A stretch of 64,000 nt of DNA. It comes from JAMXLO01 sp963719805. Its GTDB lineage: Bacteria > Pseudomonadota > Alphaproteobacteria > Acetobacterales > Acetobacteraceae. Positions 25,354 through 34,091 of the stretch are shown here, piece after piece. A program made the position numbers and the translations under genes. The notes beneath the pieces are model-generated. The model was not told where the DNA came from, made no database searches, and saw nothing but the letters and a program-made list of their open reading frames with translations. Numbering within the stretch: the first letter of the stretch is position 1; each line of letters starts with the position of its first letter. The stretch spans positions 248,001 through 312,000 of the forward strand of contig CAVRDF010000007.1 in the NCBI GenBank assembly GCA_963719805.1. The letters run 5' to 3'.

Positions 25354-26940
25354 ATGAGAGACGATCGCTCTATCCCGATTCGGCCGGATCATCCGAAGCC
25401 AGCGCAATTCGAGCCGCAGATGGAGACGAAGCCGCTGCCGCACGACGTGGCGATGGCTATCGCGTTCATGCGCAAGAACATGGGACAGCTGATCAGACCG
25501 GTTGACCTGACGCAGGCGGCGGCCACTCCCGAACGAACCTTGCACAAGCATTTCCTGCGCTTTGTCGGCATTGCGCCATTCGCGTTCCTGCGGCGGCTCC
25601 GGCTGGCGGCCGCAAGAGAGGCATTGCTCAGCACAACTGACAGCGTAACTGAAATAGCCACCAAATACGGCGTCGGCCATTTCGGCCGCTTCTCCGCCGA
25701 CTACCGACGCTATTTCGGCGAGCTACCTTCGGCCACACGTCGCCGGCGCACACGACCAGGTCCACCGCCCTTGATGGATACCGGGGCTCCCAACATCTCG
25801 GTTGCAGCCCAAACTGTCGTCATTGCGCCATTCCGCACACTCGGCGATCGCGAGAGCAACCATCTTGCCGATGCACTCAGAGAGCAGATTGCGGCCGAGC
25901 TGGCGCGAGTTCCCGGCATCTCTGTGCGGCTCGCTCGCTTGGAGGCGCGACGGCATGAAGCGGCCTACAGTCTCGCCGGTTCAGTGACGCGCGCATCCGG
26001 ACGTGTACGAGTAGTCGTAAAGCTGGTGGACGCGTCGGAGGAATGCCATCTGTGGGGCGACAGCTTCGACGCTTATTCCGGCGAGGAATTGGCTCTGCTT
26101 GATGGCGCTGTCAGCTGCATTGCGCGCGAGGTTCCATCCCGCATCTTCGGCCAACAGATCGAGCAGGCACAACGCGCTGAACCGAGCGCGTTGGGCGCAA
26201 CCGCAATCGCGTTGCGCGCACTGCCTCTCGCTCTGACCCCGCAATTCGAACAAGCGTTTCAGCTGACGCTGCAGGCGATGGCGATTGCACCTGATTGCGC
26301 CCTCGCGGCGGCGCTCGCTGGCTGGTGCCACGCCAGAAGAGTCAAGGATTGGAGCGTTACGGCCTGCGAGGAACGCGTAGCAGCGACGCGGCTGGCCAAC
26401 CAGGCCGCAATGCTCGCGCCCGCGGATCCGATGGTGTTGGCGATACGCGCCTCGGTCGCGCACCTGGCACGTGAATTTGCGGACGCGGAGGCATTGGCCA
26501 GGCGAGCGGTAGCTTTGGATCCGAGCTGTGCTTGGGGCTGGGATCGCCTGGGCTGGCTTTATGAGGCGACGAACCGGCCAGGTGAAGCCATGCGGTTCTT
26601 CGCGCGCGCCGAACGCATCAATGCCCCTTATCTCGATGCGGCGGCGCCACTGGATGGCCTGGGCACAGCGCATTTCTCGACCGGCCACTATGCGGAGGCC
26701 GCGCTCGTTCTGCGCGCTGCAACTCTGTTGAGGCCTGGGAGCACCGGGCTCCATGGAAAGCTCGCTGCGTGCTACCTCCAGATTGGCGAGAAAGCGATGG
26801 CTCGTTTGGAGTTGACGACACTACGGCGGATCGTGCCAGGCATGACCGCCACGCAATATGCCAACGGCTTTCCTTGCGGCTTCGATGAGTTCCGGAACAG
26901 GCTGGCAAACAGCCTCATTGAGATCGGCATGCCAGCCTGA
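25354..26940 (+). CDS. AraC-HTH protein fused to a TolB-like/TPR signalling region
   Basis: A 528-residue regulator with an unusual order. An AraC-type HTH is at the N terminus (residues about 32-125: VAMAIAFMRKNMGQLIRPVDLTQAAATPERTLHKHFLRFVGIAPFAFLRRLRL...TEIATKYGVGHFGRFSADYRRYFGELPS). After a Pro/Arg linker comes a VVIAPFRTLGDRESNHLADALREQIAAELARVPG segment, like the TolB-type region of CadC/adenylate-cyclase-associated TPR proteins. From about residue 290 there are at least four TPR-like helical repeats. There is no adenylate cyclase domain and no membrane segment. It is divergent from the peptide-type importer, its likely target. Confidence 0.85.
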   Translation: MRDDRSIPIRPDHPKPAQFEPQMETKPLPHDVAMAIAFMRKNMGQLIRPVDLTQAAATPERTLHKHFLRFVGIAPFAFLRRLRLAAAREALLSTTDSVTEIATKYGVGHFGRFSADYRRYFGELPSATRRRRTRPGPPPLMDTGAPNISVAAQTVVIAPFRTLGDRESNHLADALREQIAAELARVPGISVRLARLEARRHEAAYSLAGSVTRASGRVRVVVKLVDASEECHLWGDSFDAYSGEELALLDGAVSCIAREVPSRIFGQQIEQAQRAEPSALGATAIALRALPLALTPQFEQAFQLTLQAMAIAPDCALAAALAGWCHARRVKDWSVTACEERVAATRLANQAAMLAPADPMVLAIRASVAHLAREFADAEALARRAVALDPSCAWGWDRLGWLYEATNRPGEAMRFFARAERINAPYLDAAAPLDGLGTAHFSTGHYAEAALVLRAATLLRPGSTGLHGKLAACYLQIGEKAMARLELTTLRRIVPGMTATQYANGFPCGFDEFRNRLANSLIEIGMPA

Positions 26941-26946
26941 TCCATC

Positions 26947-26961
26947 GCGCTTTCGAAGCGC
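26947..26961 (+). repeat. Short hairpin after the AraC-TPR gene
   Basis: GCGCTT-TCG-AAGCGC is a perfect 6-bp stem with a 3-nt loop starting 6 bp after the stop codon. There is no T-run, so it is at best a weak or Rho-assisted 3' end. Confidence 0.35.
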
Positions 26962-27148
26962 CAGCAGCAGAATTAGGCGGCAAGAGGATATTGGGGCCGA
27001 AACCGGATAGTCGGTCCGGCGCCGCAAACGATAGACACGGTGGCCCGATCCGATCGTGCGTGAAGCCGCGGCGAGCAGTCGTTTCAGGCAGTGCGCCGCC
27101 ATCGCCGTCAGACCAGTCATCGCCCGAGCATCCATAGGGGAAGGAACA

Positions 27149-28393
27149 ATGAAACGATTGTTCGCAGTATGCGTGGCCGCGCTGGTTCCGGTGGCATTTG
27201 CTCATGCCAATGTCGTCACGGATTGGGATGCGAAAGCCATGGATGCCATCCAGGGCAACGCGCCGGCGCCGCCGCCCGAAATCGGTCCGGTTGGAGGCGA
27301 ACGCATCGCAACAATAATGCATGTCGCGATGTTTGAGGCGGTCAACACGATCGATCCGCATTACCAGCCGTATGACGGCCAAACGCATGCGCGGATCGAT
27401 GCGTCACAAGAAGCTGCGGCGACTTCGGCCGCTGCAACCGTGCTGATCAAGCTGTTGCCCGAGAAGGCGGCGAACATTTCCCAGCAACGCGATGTCTATC
27501 TCGCAGGAATACCAGACAGCGAGGCCAAGGATCGCGGGGTCAAGCTAGGTGAGGAGATGGCACTGAAGGCCATCGGATCGCGGTTGAATGATGGCTACGG
27601 TACGCCGAATGCGTTTCGGCCCATAACACAGCCAGGCGTGTATACAGAGACCATGCTGACGTACGGCTGGGACGTTTCGACCATGCGTCCGTTTGTCATG
27701 ACCAGCCCGTCGCAGTTCCGGCCGCCGCCGCCGATCACACTGAGCAGCGAGGAATGGACAAAAAACTACAACGAGATGAAGGAGTATGGCGAGAAAGACA
27801 GCCCGAAGCGTTCGCCGCGGCAGACCGAGGATGCCAAATTCTGGCTGACTGTCTCGCCGGGGTCTAACCAACCGCTGGCTCGTCAGATCGCCATCAAGAA
27901 GAACATGTCCATCGTGGACACCGCCCGCTTCATGACACTGGTGACGATGGCACAGATGGACGCTGCAATCGCCGTGTTTGATGCCAAGTACCACTACACC
28001 TTCTGGCGGCCGATCACCGCTATGCGCAACGGTGACATTGACGGCAACCCAGGGACGGAACGTGTCGCCGCCTGGCAACCGATCGCGCTCACACCGCTGC
28101 ATCCCGAATACCCGTGCGCCCATTGCATCATCACCGGGGCGATGGCGGGTGCGATCGCGGCGATCCTCGGCACAGACCAAATCCCGGAATCCGAACTGGT
28201 CTCCCCTACCGCTCCAGGGGCAATTCACCGCTACACCGACCTTCATGCTTTCAATAACGAGGTATCGGAAGCACGCATCCTGGCCGGCTTCCACTGGAGG
28301 TTTTCAACCGAGGTTGGCAAGGACATGGGCTGGAAGATCGGTGCATATACTGTGCAAACCTGCATGCAGCCGCTGAAGGTTGCCGGAAGGTGA
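27149..28393 (+). CDS. Secreted vanadium-dependent haloperoxidase / PAP2-related protein
   Basis: A 414-residue protein with a signal peptide (KRLFAVCVAALVPVAFAHA). The PAP2/haloperoxidase motifs are recognisable but modified: K-(x6)-RP in AKYHYTFWRP, the second motif as YPCAHC (PSGH is usual), and the third as R-ILAGF-H (R-x5-H), with Ser where the classical enzymes have the final Asp. The class oxidises halides with peroxide, or dephosphorylates when it binds phosphate. The substitutions make halide activity uncertain. GGGGAAGGA precedes ATG 27149. Monocistronic by position, with an enolase-type gene 128 bp downstream. Confidence 0.85.
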   Translation: MKRLFAVCVAALVPVAFAHANVVTDWDAKAMDAIQGNAPAPPPEIGPVGGERIATIMHVAMFEAVNTIDPHYQPYDGQTHARIDASQEAAATSAAATVLIKLLPEKAANISQQRDVYLAGIPDSEAKDRGVKLGEEMALKAIGSRLNDGYGTPNAFRPITQPGVYTETMLTYGWDVSTMRPFVMTSPSQFRPPPPITLSSEEWTKNYNEMKEYGEKDSPKRSPRQTEDAKFWLTVSPGSNQPLARQIAIKKNMSIVDTARFMTLVTMAQMDAAIAVFDAKYHYTFWRPITAMRNGDIDGNPGTERVAAWQPIALTPLHPEYPCAHCIITGAMAGAIAAILGTDQIPESELVSPTAPGAIHRYTDLHAFNNEVSEARILAGFHWRFSTEVGKDMGWKIGAYTVQTCMQPLKVAGR

Positions 28394-28521
28394 CGCAGGG
28401 CGCTGGCAGCAGGTGTGGTTCCGCGCGCAAGTCCTGAAGACGCGCTCGGTCCGTTTCGCGGCACGGTCTTGCGCGCGCGGGCAGCGCCAGGGCACTTTCC
28501 TCACCGGCAAGGAAAGCAATC

Positions 28522-29700
28522 ATGCAAATCGAAGCCGTGGACTTCTTCTATATCGCGATGCCGGAAATCACGACCGAGGCCGACGGCAGCCAGGACGCGC
28601 TGCTCGTGCGCGTTGCGGCCAGCGGCCACGTGGGCTGGGGCGAATGCGAGGCCTCGCCATTGGTTTCGATCGCTGCATTCGTCTGCCCGATGTCGCACGG
28701 TGTTTGCCATCCAGTCGCCGACTCAGTGCTCGGCCAGCAAATCGATACGCCCGAGGATATCAGCCGCATCGCAGCGCGCGTCGGCTACGACAGCATGGAC
28801 CTGCTGCAGGCACCGCACACGTGGTCCGGTATCGAGATGGCGTTGTGGGATCTGCTGGGGCGTGCACGGGGCGAACCGGTGTGGCGGCTGCTGGGGTATC
28901 CGGCCGCCTGCAAGAAGCAGCCTTATGCATCCCAACTGTTCGGCGACACGCCGGAACAGACATGGCAGGCAGGGGTCGTCGCGCGCGGCCGCGGATTCAC
29001 GGCGGTCAAGTTCGGCTGGGGTCCGATCGGACGAGCGGGCGTCGAGCAGGACGCCGACCATCTGGTCGCGGCGCGCGAAGGCCTCGGGCCGGATGGCGTA
29101 TTGCTCGTCGATGTCGGGCAGATTTGGGGCGATGACGTAGAGGCTGCCGCCGCGCGTCTGCCGGCGCTCGAGGCCGCACGTGCCACCTGGTTAGAGGAAC
29201 CGTTCGGCGGACACGCATTGGAGGCGTATGGCGCGCTGTCCGCACGCAGCAAACAGGTGCGGCTGGCGGGCGGCGAGGCTGCGCACAACGTCCATATGGC
29301 GCGGCATCTGATCGACTACGGCGGCATCGGTTTCATCCAGATCGACACCGGCCGTATAGGCGGAATTGGGCCGGCGAAACAGGTCGCCGACTATGCTGTC
29401 GCGCACGGAGTAACGTTCGTGAACCACACGTTCACGTCGCATCTCGCGCTCAGTGCCTCGCTGCAACCGTTCGCGGGATTGCAACAACATCGGCTCGCGG
29501 AATTTCCGTTCGCTCCCAAGCCGCTCGCGCTGGAGTTCACGCGTAACCACATACTACGCGACGCGAACGCCGAGATTGCTGCTCCCGATGCACCTGGCCT
29601 GGGCATCGAGATCGATCCGGCCGGCGTGCAAAAATATCTGATCGACGTCGAGATAAAAGTGTCCGGCAAGTTGCTGTTCCGCTCGCTGCCAGGCGTGTAG
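28522..29700 (+). CDS. Enolase-superfamily (mandelate racemase/muconate lactonizing) protein, first copy
   Basis: A 392-residue MR/MLE-type enzyme: capping domain residues 1 to about 130, then a TIM barrel. The metal ligands are the Asp in LLVDVGQIWGDD, the Glu in ATWLEEPFGG, and the Glu in RLAGGEAAHN. The general base side has AVKFGWG (one Lys of the usual KxK), and the opposite His is in VTFVNHTFTSHL. These enzymes abstract an alpha proton from a carboxylate, usually to dehydrate sugar acids or racemise. It converges on the polar-amino-acid importer; the substrate is not predictable. Confidence 0.87.
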   Translation: MQIEAVDFFYIAMPEITTEADGSQDALLVRVAASGHVGWGECEASPLVSIAAFVCPMSHGVCHPVADSVLGQQIDTPEDISRIAARVGYDSMDLLQAPHTWSGIEMALWDLLGRARGEPVWRLLGYPAACKKQPYASQLFGDTPEQTWQAGVVARGRGFTAVKFGWGPIGRAGVEQDADHLVAAREGLGPDGVLLVDVGQIWGDDVEAAAARLPALEAARATWLEEPFGGHALEAYGALSARSKQVRLAGGEAAHNVHMARHLIDYGGIGFIQIDTGRIGGIGPAKQVADYAVAHGVTFVNHTFTSHLALSASLQPFAGLQQHRLAEFPFAPKPLALEFTRNHILRDANAEIAAPDAPGLGIEIDPAGVQKYLIDVEIKVSGKLLFRSLPGV

Positions 29701-29720
29701 CGGCGTCACGGAGGATCCGC

Positions 29721-30497
29721 CTAGCGGTCGAGGATCGTCCGCAGAAACTCACGTGTGCGGGGTTCTCGCGGGGCGCCGAAGATCGTCGAGGGATTGCCCT
29801 CTTCGACGATGCGGCCCTGGTCCATGAATATCACGCGCGAAGCGACCTGGCGTGCGAAATTCATTTCGTGCGTCACCACCACCATCGTCATGCCGCGCGC
29901 GGCAAGATCGCGCATCACTCCCAGCACCTCTGATACCAGTTCCGGGTCCAGCGCGCTGGTCGCCTCATCGAACAGCATGGCCTTCGGGTCCATCGCGAGC
30001 GCCCGCGCAATCGCGGCACGTTGCTGCTGGCCGCCCGACAGCTCCTCGGGGAAGGCGTCGGCCTTGTCGGCAAGCCCGACCTGCGCCAGCAGTTCCAGAG
30101 CACGCTGGCGCGCTGCGGTGCGCTTGCGGCGAAGCACATGGACCGGCGCCTCCATCACGTTCTGCACCGCGGTCAGATGCGGGAACAGGTTGAACTGCTG
30201 GAACACCATGCCGATCTGCGCCCGCACCGCCGCCACGACGCGGTTGGAATGCGGGCGGAACACACCGCCTTCCTCCTCGCGATAGGCAGTCTTGCCGTCG
30301 ATGCGAATGCGGCCCTGCTGGGCCACTTCAAGATGATTCAGGCAGCGCAGCAGCGTCGACTTGCCGCTGCCCGACGGACCGATGATGCACACGACCTCGC
30401 CAACCGCCACCGACATGTCGATGCCACGCAGTACATGCAGCGGGCCGAAGTACTTGTGGAGCCCGTCTACCTCGATCATCGGCGGCGCACCGCTCAT
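29721..30497 (-). CDS. Polar-amino-acid-type ABC importer ATPase (GlnQ-like)
   Basis: A 258-residue ATPase. It has Walker A CIIGPSGSGKSTLLRCLNHLE, Q-loop MVFQQFNLFPHLTAVQNV (the FNLFPH form is typical of PAAT ATPases), signature LSGGQQQRAAIARALAM, Walker B AMLFDEATSALDPEL (Ala replaces the usual Pro) and H-loop VTHEMNFAR. It is the last gene of an SBP-permease-ATPase operon with only one permease, which would act as a homodimer. Confidence 0.95.
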   Translation of the reverse strand: MSGAPPMIEVDGLHKYFGPLHVLRGIDMSVAVGEVVCIIGPSGSGKSTLLRCLNHLEVAQQGRIRIDGKTAYREEEGGVFRPHSNRVVAAVRAQIGMVFQQFNLFPHLTAVQNVMEAPVHVLRRKRTAARQRALELLAQVGLADKADAFPEELSGGQQQRAAIARALAMDPKAMLFDEATSALDPELVSEVLGVMRDLAARGMTMVVVTHEMNFARQVASRVIFMDQGRIVEEGNPSTIFGAPREPRTREFLRTILDR

Positions 30498-30516
30498 GCC
30501 GGAACCTGCATGGCCG

Positions 30517-31191
30517 TCATGCCGCCCTGCGCCGATAGCCGCTGCGCGTGCGCCGCTCCAGCCAGCTGACCAGCCGTGCCGCTGGGAAGCTCACCAGGAA
30601 ATACATCGCCCCGACGACAGTGTACAACGTGAAATATTGAAAGTTGCGCGCGGCAACGATCTGCGCGGTGAACACCACTTCCTGGATACTCACCACCGAG
30701 CACAACGCGGTGTCCTTGAACAGCGAGATGAAGTAATTGCCAAGCGTCGGGATGACGATACGGATCGCCTGCGGCAGCACGATACGGCGCATCGCCAACG
30801 CCCCTGTCATGCCGAGCGCTGCGGCGGCGTCGTGCTGGCCTTTCGGGATCGCGAGTATGCCACCGCGATACACTTCGGAGATGTAGGCAGAGTAATTCAG
30901 CGTCAGGCCGATGACGCCGGCAGTGAACGCATCGAGCCGGATGCCGATCTCCGGCAGCACGTAGTAGATGTAGATCAGCTGCAGCAGCAGCGGCGTGCCA
31001 CGCATGATCTCGATATACGCCTTGATTATCCAGCGCAGCAGCCGCCAGCGCGACATGCCACCGAGCGCCACGGCCAGTGCGAAGACGAGACTCAGCAGGA
31101 TCACGACAAACGTCAGTTCGATCGTTATCAGCAGCCCGGCAAGCAACGGCCCGAAATTCTCGACCGCGACCTGGGTATTGAATAGTTCCAT
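30517..31191 (-). CDS. Polar-amino-acid-type ABC importer permease
   Basis: A 224-residue HisM/GlnP-type permease with five predicted helices. It contains the family block KAYIEIMRGTPLLLQLIYIYYVLPEIGIRLDAFTAGVIGLTLNYSAYISEVYRGGI and the EAA loop AALGMTGALAMRRIVLPQAIRIVIPTLGNYFISLFKDTAL. The neighbours are its ATPase (19 bp downstream) and binding protein (37 bp upstream). Confidence 0.93.
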   Translation of the reverse strand: MELFNTQVAVENFGPLLAGLLITIELTFVVILLSLVFALAVALGGMSRWRLLRWIIKAYIEIMRGTPLLLQLIYIYYVLPEIGIRLDAFTAGVIGLTLNYSAYISEVYRGGILAIPKGQHDAAAALGMTGALAMRRIVLPQAIRIVIPTLGNYFISLFKDTALCSVVSIQEVVFTAQIVAARNFQYFTLYTVVGAMYFLVSFPAARLVSWLERRTRSGYRRRAA

Positions 31192-31228
31192 CGCGGTCCG
31201 GAAAGAACGTCCTCAGCGCTAGGGCGAC

Positions 31229-32122
31229 TCAGGGCTCCAGTTTAAAGAGGACGAGGTTGCGGTCACTCAGCCCGTACTTCTTCAGAATGTAGCTGACCTG
31301 CCCATTGGCCCGCATCTCTGCCAGAGCCTGTGTGTAGGCCGAGCGTAGCGTGCAGTCCTCCTTGCGCATGGCGAAGCGCGCCATGCCGTAGCCGCCGCCG
31401 TTGATGATCGCGGCCGGCGCCGCGATGCTCCAGAGCGGCTCCAGATTGCTGCCCTGGTTGGACTTGGCGAATTCCAGGTAGACGAGATCGTCTTCCAGTA
31501 CCGCTTCGAGGCGGCCCTGGTTGAGGCTCTGCAGCTCGTCGATCTCGGTCTTGAACGGCGTCGATTTGACGCCGATCTGGCCGAGATAGGAATCGGCGGC
31601 CGAACCTGAGATCGAGCCGACTTTCTTGCCCTTAAGGTCATCGTACGACTTGATGCCAAGCGGATTGCCTTTGGCGACGATAATCACCGGCCCATACCAA
31701 TAAGCCGGTCCCGAGAAGCTGATGACCTTATCGCGCGCCGGCGTGTGATGGATGTTACCGGCGATCACGTCGGTCCGCTTCGACAGCAATGCCGGTACCT
31801 GCAATTCCCACGGCATCCACTCGAGCTTGATCTTTTCGACACCCATCCAATTCAATGCGGCCTTGTTGATGTCCCAGTCGATCCCACCAGGTTCCTTGGT
31901 TTTCTCGTCGAGGAAGGCTTCCGGCGGATTCTGCGAGAACCCCAGGGTGATCCCGTCCTTCTGTGCTTTCGCCAGCGAGCCATCGCCGCAGTTGTCGAAC
32001 ATCGGTTTGGATTCACTGAAGAACGTAGGCTCGTCGGCCCACGCGGGGCCTCCCATCGGCAGAATGGGTAGAGCGACAGCAATCCCGAACACGACGGCCG
32101 CAAGTCCAACGCGATTGGACAT
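31229..32122 (-). CDS. Family 3 extracellular solute-binding protein of the first polar-amino-acid-type importer
   Basis: A 297-residue periplasmic protein. Residues 1-29 form a Sec signal (VGLAAVVFGIAVALPILPMGGPAWA). The body matches family 3 (GITLGFSQNPPEAFLDEKTKEPGGIDWDINKAALNWMGV; KSYDDLKGKKVGSISGSAADSYL). Two Cys, near residues 45 and 262, could form a disulfide. It is upstream of its own permease and ATPase on the reverse strand. The ligand may be an amino acid or a carboxylate derivative, given the nearby enolase-family enzymes. Confidence 0.92.
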   Translation of the reverse strand: MSNRVGLAAVVFGIAVALPILPMGGPAWADEPTFFSESKPMFDNCGDGSLAKAQKDGITLGFSQNPPEAFLDEKTKEPGGIDWDINKAALNWMGVEKIKLEWMPWELQVPALLSKRTDVIAGNIHHTPARDKVISFSGPAYWYGPVIIVAKGNPLGIKSYDDLKGKKVGSISGSAADSYLGQIGVKSTPFKTEIDELQSLNQGRLEAVLEDDLVYLEFAKSNQGSNLEPLWSIAAPAAIINGGGYGMARFAMRKEDCTLRSAYTQALAEMRANGQVSYILKKYGLSDRNLVLFKLEP

Positions 32123-32331
32123 GGGTTTCAGTCTCCCCCGTTATTGTGACGGCATAACAGCGTTCAGCCGGCCACCTGAACTCACAGTATCACGCCCGCA
32201 TGTCTTCGCAAGCGACCGCATGATCATCATCGGGACGCTCGAGCGATGGCGGGACCTCGCACACCCCCTCACCCGTCCGCGCCAGCGAATCGCGCAGGCA
32301 ACAATGCAGTCAGGCGGCAGTCGGATTCTGT

Positions 32332-33024
32332 TCATCGCTTTCGCCGCAGGCGCATGATGTGCTGCTCGACCTTCGCCGGAAGCTCGGCGTCATCGGCGCG
32401 GAGAAGTATCTTAACGAAATCCCTGTGCTGCTGGACAATCTGGGATTGGCCTTTCTCGGTGAGGATCTCGCGCCCGAAGATCATCAGCACATGACGCGCC
32501 AGCGCCTGCCAAAGGGTGATGACGGTGTCGTTGTGCGAGGCGAGGCAGATTTGGTGGTGGAAAGCGAGGTCCGCCCGGTTGACTGCCGGCCAGTCGCGAC
32601 GCCGGACTGCCTCTTCCATGTCGGCGATAGCGGCGTGGAGATGATTGAGCAGCGCGGGTTCCGATCGATAGGTTGCAACCGCGCCGCGCACCGCAATCGT
32701 CTCAAGCGCTGCCCTTACCTCGCAGATATGGTCGATCCGCACGGCGTCGAGTTCGACGATGCGAACGCCGCGATGCGGTTCGCGCTCAACTATGCCCTGT
32801 GCTTCCAGCGTTTTCAGTGCTTCGCGCAACGGGACACGGCTGACAACGAAGTGACGCGCAAGATCGAGTTCGATGAGTCGCTGGCCCGGGGTCAATGCCC
32901 CTGTCCCCAGCCCTTCGACGATAGCGTCGGCGATCTGATCAGGCAGGCTACGCGACTTGACGAACCGAAGGACCGGCGATTGCACCGGTCGACTTTTTGG
33001 TGGCGTCTTTCTAACCAACCCCAT
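32332..33024 (-). CDS. GntR-family regulator, FCD (FadR C-terminal) subfamily
   Basis: A 230-residue repressor with a GntR winged helix at residues about 27-92 (PDQIADAIVEGLGTGALTPGQRLIELDLARHFVVSRVPLREALKTLEAQGIVEREPHRGVRI) and an all-helical FCD effector domain. The FCD domain has the metal-binding Asp/His pattern (ADLAFHHQICLASHN and, further on, QQHRDF and VEQHIM). It lies between two polar-amino-acid-type importers and is divergent from the second one. A perfect 14-bp palindrome with a TTGTATACAA core sits 28 bp upstream of its start and is its probable operator. Confidence 0.93.
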   Translation of the reverse strand: MGLVRKTPPKSRPVQSPVLRFVKSRSLPDQIADAIVEGLGTGALTPGQRLIELDLARHFVVSRVPLREALKTLEAQGIVEREPHRGVRIVELDAVRIDHICEVRAALETIAVRGAVATYRSEPALLNHLHAAIADMEEAVRRRDWPAVNRADLAFHHQICLASHNDTVITLWQALARHVLMIFGREILTEKGQSQIVQQHRDFVKILLRADDAELPAKVEQHIMRLRRKR

Positions 33025-33051
33025 GATCGACCGCAGGTCTTAGCACATTTA

Positions 33052-33065
33052 GATTGTATACAATC
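33052..33065. promoter_or_regulatory. Palindromic operator GATTGTATACAATC between gntR-type gene and second importer
   Basis: A perfect 14-bp palindrome of the T-N-G-T-x-x-A-C-N-A type bound by FadR/FCD GntR regulators. It contains the sequence TACAAT on both strands, an acceptable -10 box for each divergent gene. On the reverse strand TTGCGT (33077-33082) lies 18 bp from it. Binding of the regulator here would block both promoters. Confidence 0.72.
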
Positions 33066-33139
33066 AGACTTGCGCCACGCAACTCTGTCGGCAAGAATGC
33101 CGGCGCGCGCATGAGCGCCAAATTTGGGAGAGGGAAGCC

Positions 33140-33994
33140 ATGTGGTGGAGGACAATAAAGCTTGCCGCCTGCGCGGCGCTTGCCGCGTCGGTGATCCATG
33201 TAGGAATGGCGCAGGCCGCCGACACGACCGTGCCGGCCCCTGGCCAGAGCAAGAAAATCGATGAGATCAAGAAGCGCGGCACGCTGCAGGCCGCTGCGAT
33301 CGGCGAGTTCCCCTGGCTGCCCGAGAATACCAGCGGCAGCGGTCCGAAGTTCTCCGGTCCCGCCTGGGTCCTGGCGAACGAGATCGCAACACGCCTCGGC
33401 GTCACGCTCGTGATCGTGCCGGTGAGCCATGAAACCAAAGTGCCGATCCTGGCGACTGGTCAGGCCGACGTCACCATTGCACCGCTGACGATTACGCCGG
33501 CGCGGCAGAAGGTGGTCGAATTCGTGCCGTATTCCGGTTCGAGCCTGTGTTTCTTCGGCCTTGCCAGCAATCCGAAGCTGCAGAAGGCAAAGACGGTCGA
33601 TGATCTCGATACGCCCGACATGACCATGGCCTATTTCACCGGGACGCCGCCGGAGACCTGGGCACCGACACGGTTCCACCAGCTGAAGTATCGCGCAGTC
33701 GCAGGCTCCGGCGCCAATGCGCCGGTTGAAGAGATCATGTCGAAGCGTGCGGACATCGCACCGATCGACAACGTCGCCTGGCCGAATCTCGACGCCGCGG
33801 TCAAGGGACTCATCGTATTTCCGCAGGGCGATGCATGCCTGAAGAGCCACGAGATGGAGGCGCAGACCGCGATGGCGATCGACAAGGGGGACCCGGTGTT
33901 CCTTGCGTGGCTCACTGCGGTCAAAAGCGAAGTGCAGCCGAAGCTCGACGCCGAGGAAATGCGCGTCCTGAAGAGCGTCAAACCGGCCGGCTAA
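33140..33994 (+). CDS. Family 3 extracellular solute-binding protein of the second polar-amino-acid-type importer
   Basis: A 284-residue periplasmic protein with a signal peptide ending in AQAA (residue about 27). The body (IDEIKKRGTLQAAAIGEFPWLPENTSG..., EIATRLGVTLVIVPVSHETKVPILATGQADVTIAPLTITPARQKVVEFVPYS) follows the family 3 pattern, with the typical x-R-x-x-x-V-x-F ligand-binding turn. AGAGGGAAG precedes ATG 33140. First gene of the six-gene run SBP, two permeases, ATPase, MR/MLE enzyme and SDR, divergent from gntR. Confidence 0.92.
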   Translation: MWWRTIKLAACAALAASVIHVGMAQAADTTVPAPGQSKKIDEIKKRGTLQAAAIGEFPWLPENTSGSGPKFSGPAWVLANEIATRLGVTLVIVPVSHETKVPILATGQADVTIAPLTITPARQKVVEFVPYSGSSLCFFGLASNPKLQKAKTVDDLDTPDMTMAYFTGTPPETWAPTRFHQLKYRAVAGSGANAPVEEIMSKRADIAPIDNVAWPNLDAAVKGLIVFPQGDACLKSHEMEAQTAMAIDKGDPVFLAWLTAVKSEVQPKLDAEEMRVLKSVKPAG

Positions 33995-34091
33995 GCTTTC
34001 AGGGACGGCGCCCGTAGACCAAGGCAGACAGCCCATTCGGCTGGCTTGCCTTGGGAGGTGCCGGCTCGGACCTCGCCGGAAGCGAGCGATC

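Noticed and set aside
27639..27647. GTGTATACA inside the haloperoxidase-like gene, resembling the GntR operator core
   Set aside because: Only a partial match, within a conserved coding segment, and not near a promoter.
32359..33114. A 251-codon forward frame opposite the gntR-type gene
   Set aside because: It lies across the GntR gene and its operator, has no ribosome-binding site and gives no recognisable protein.
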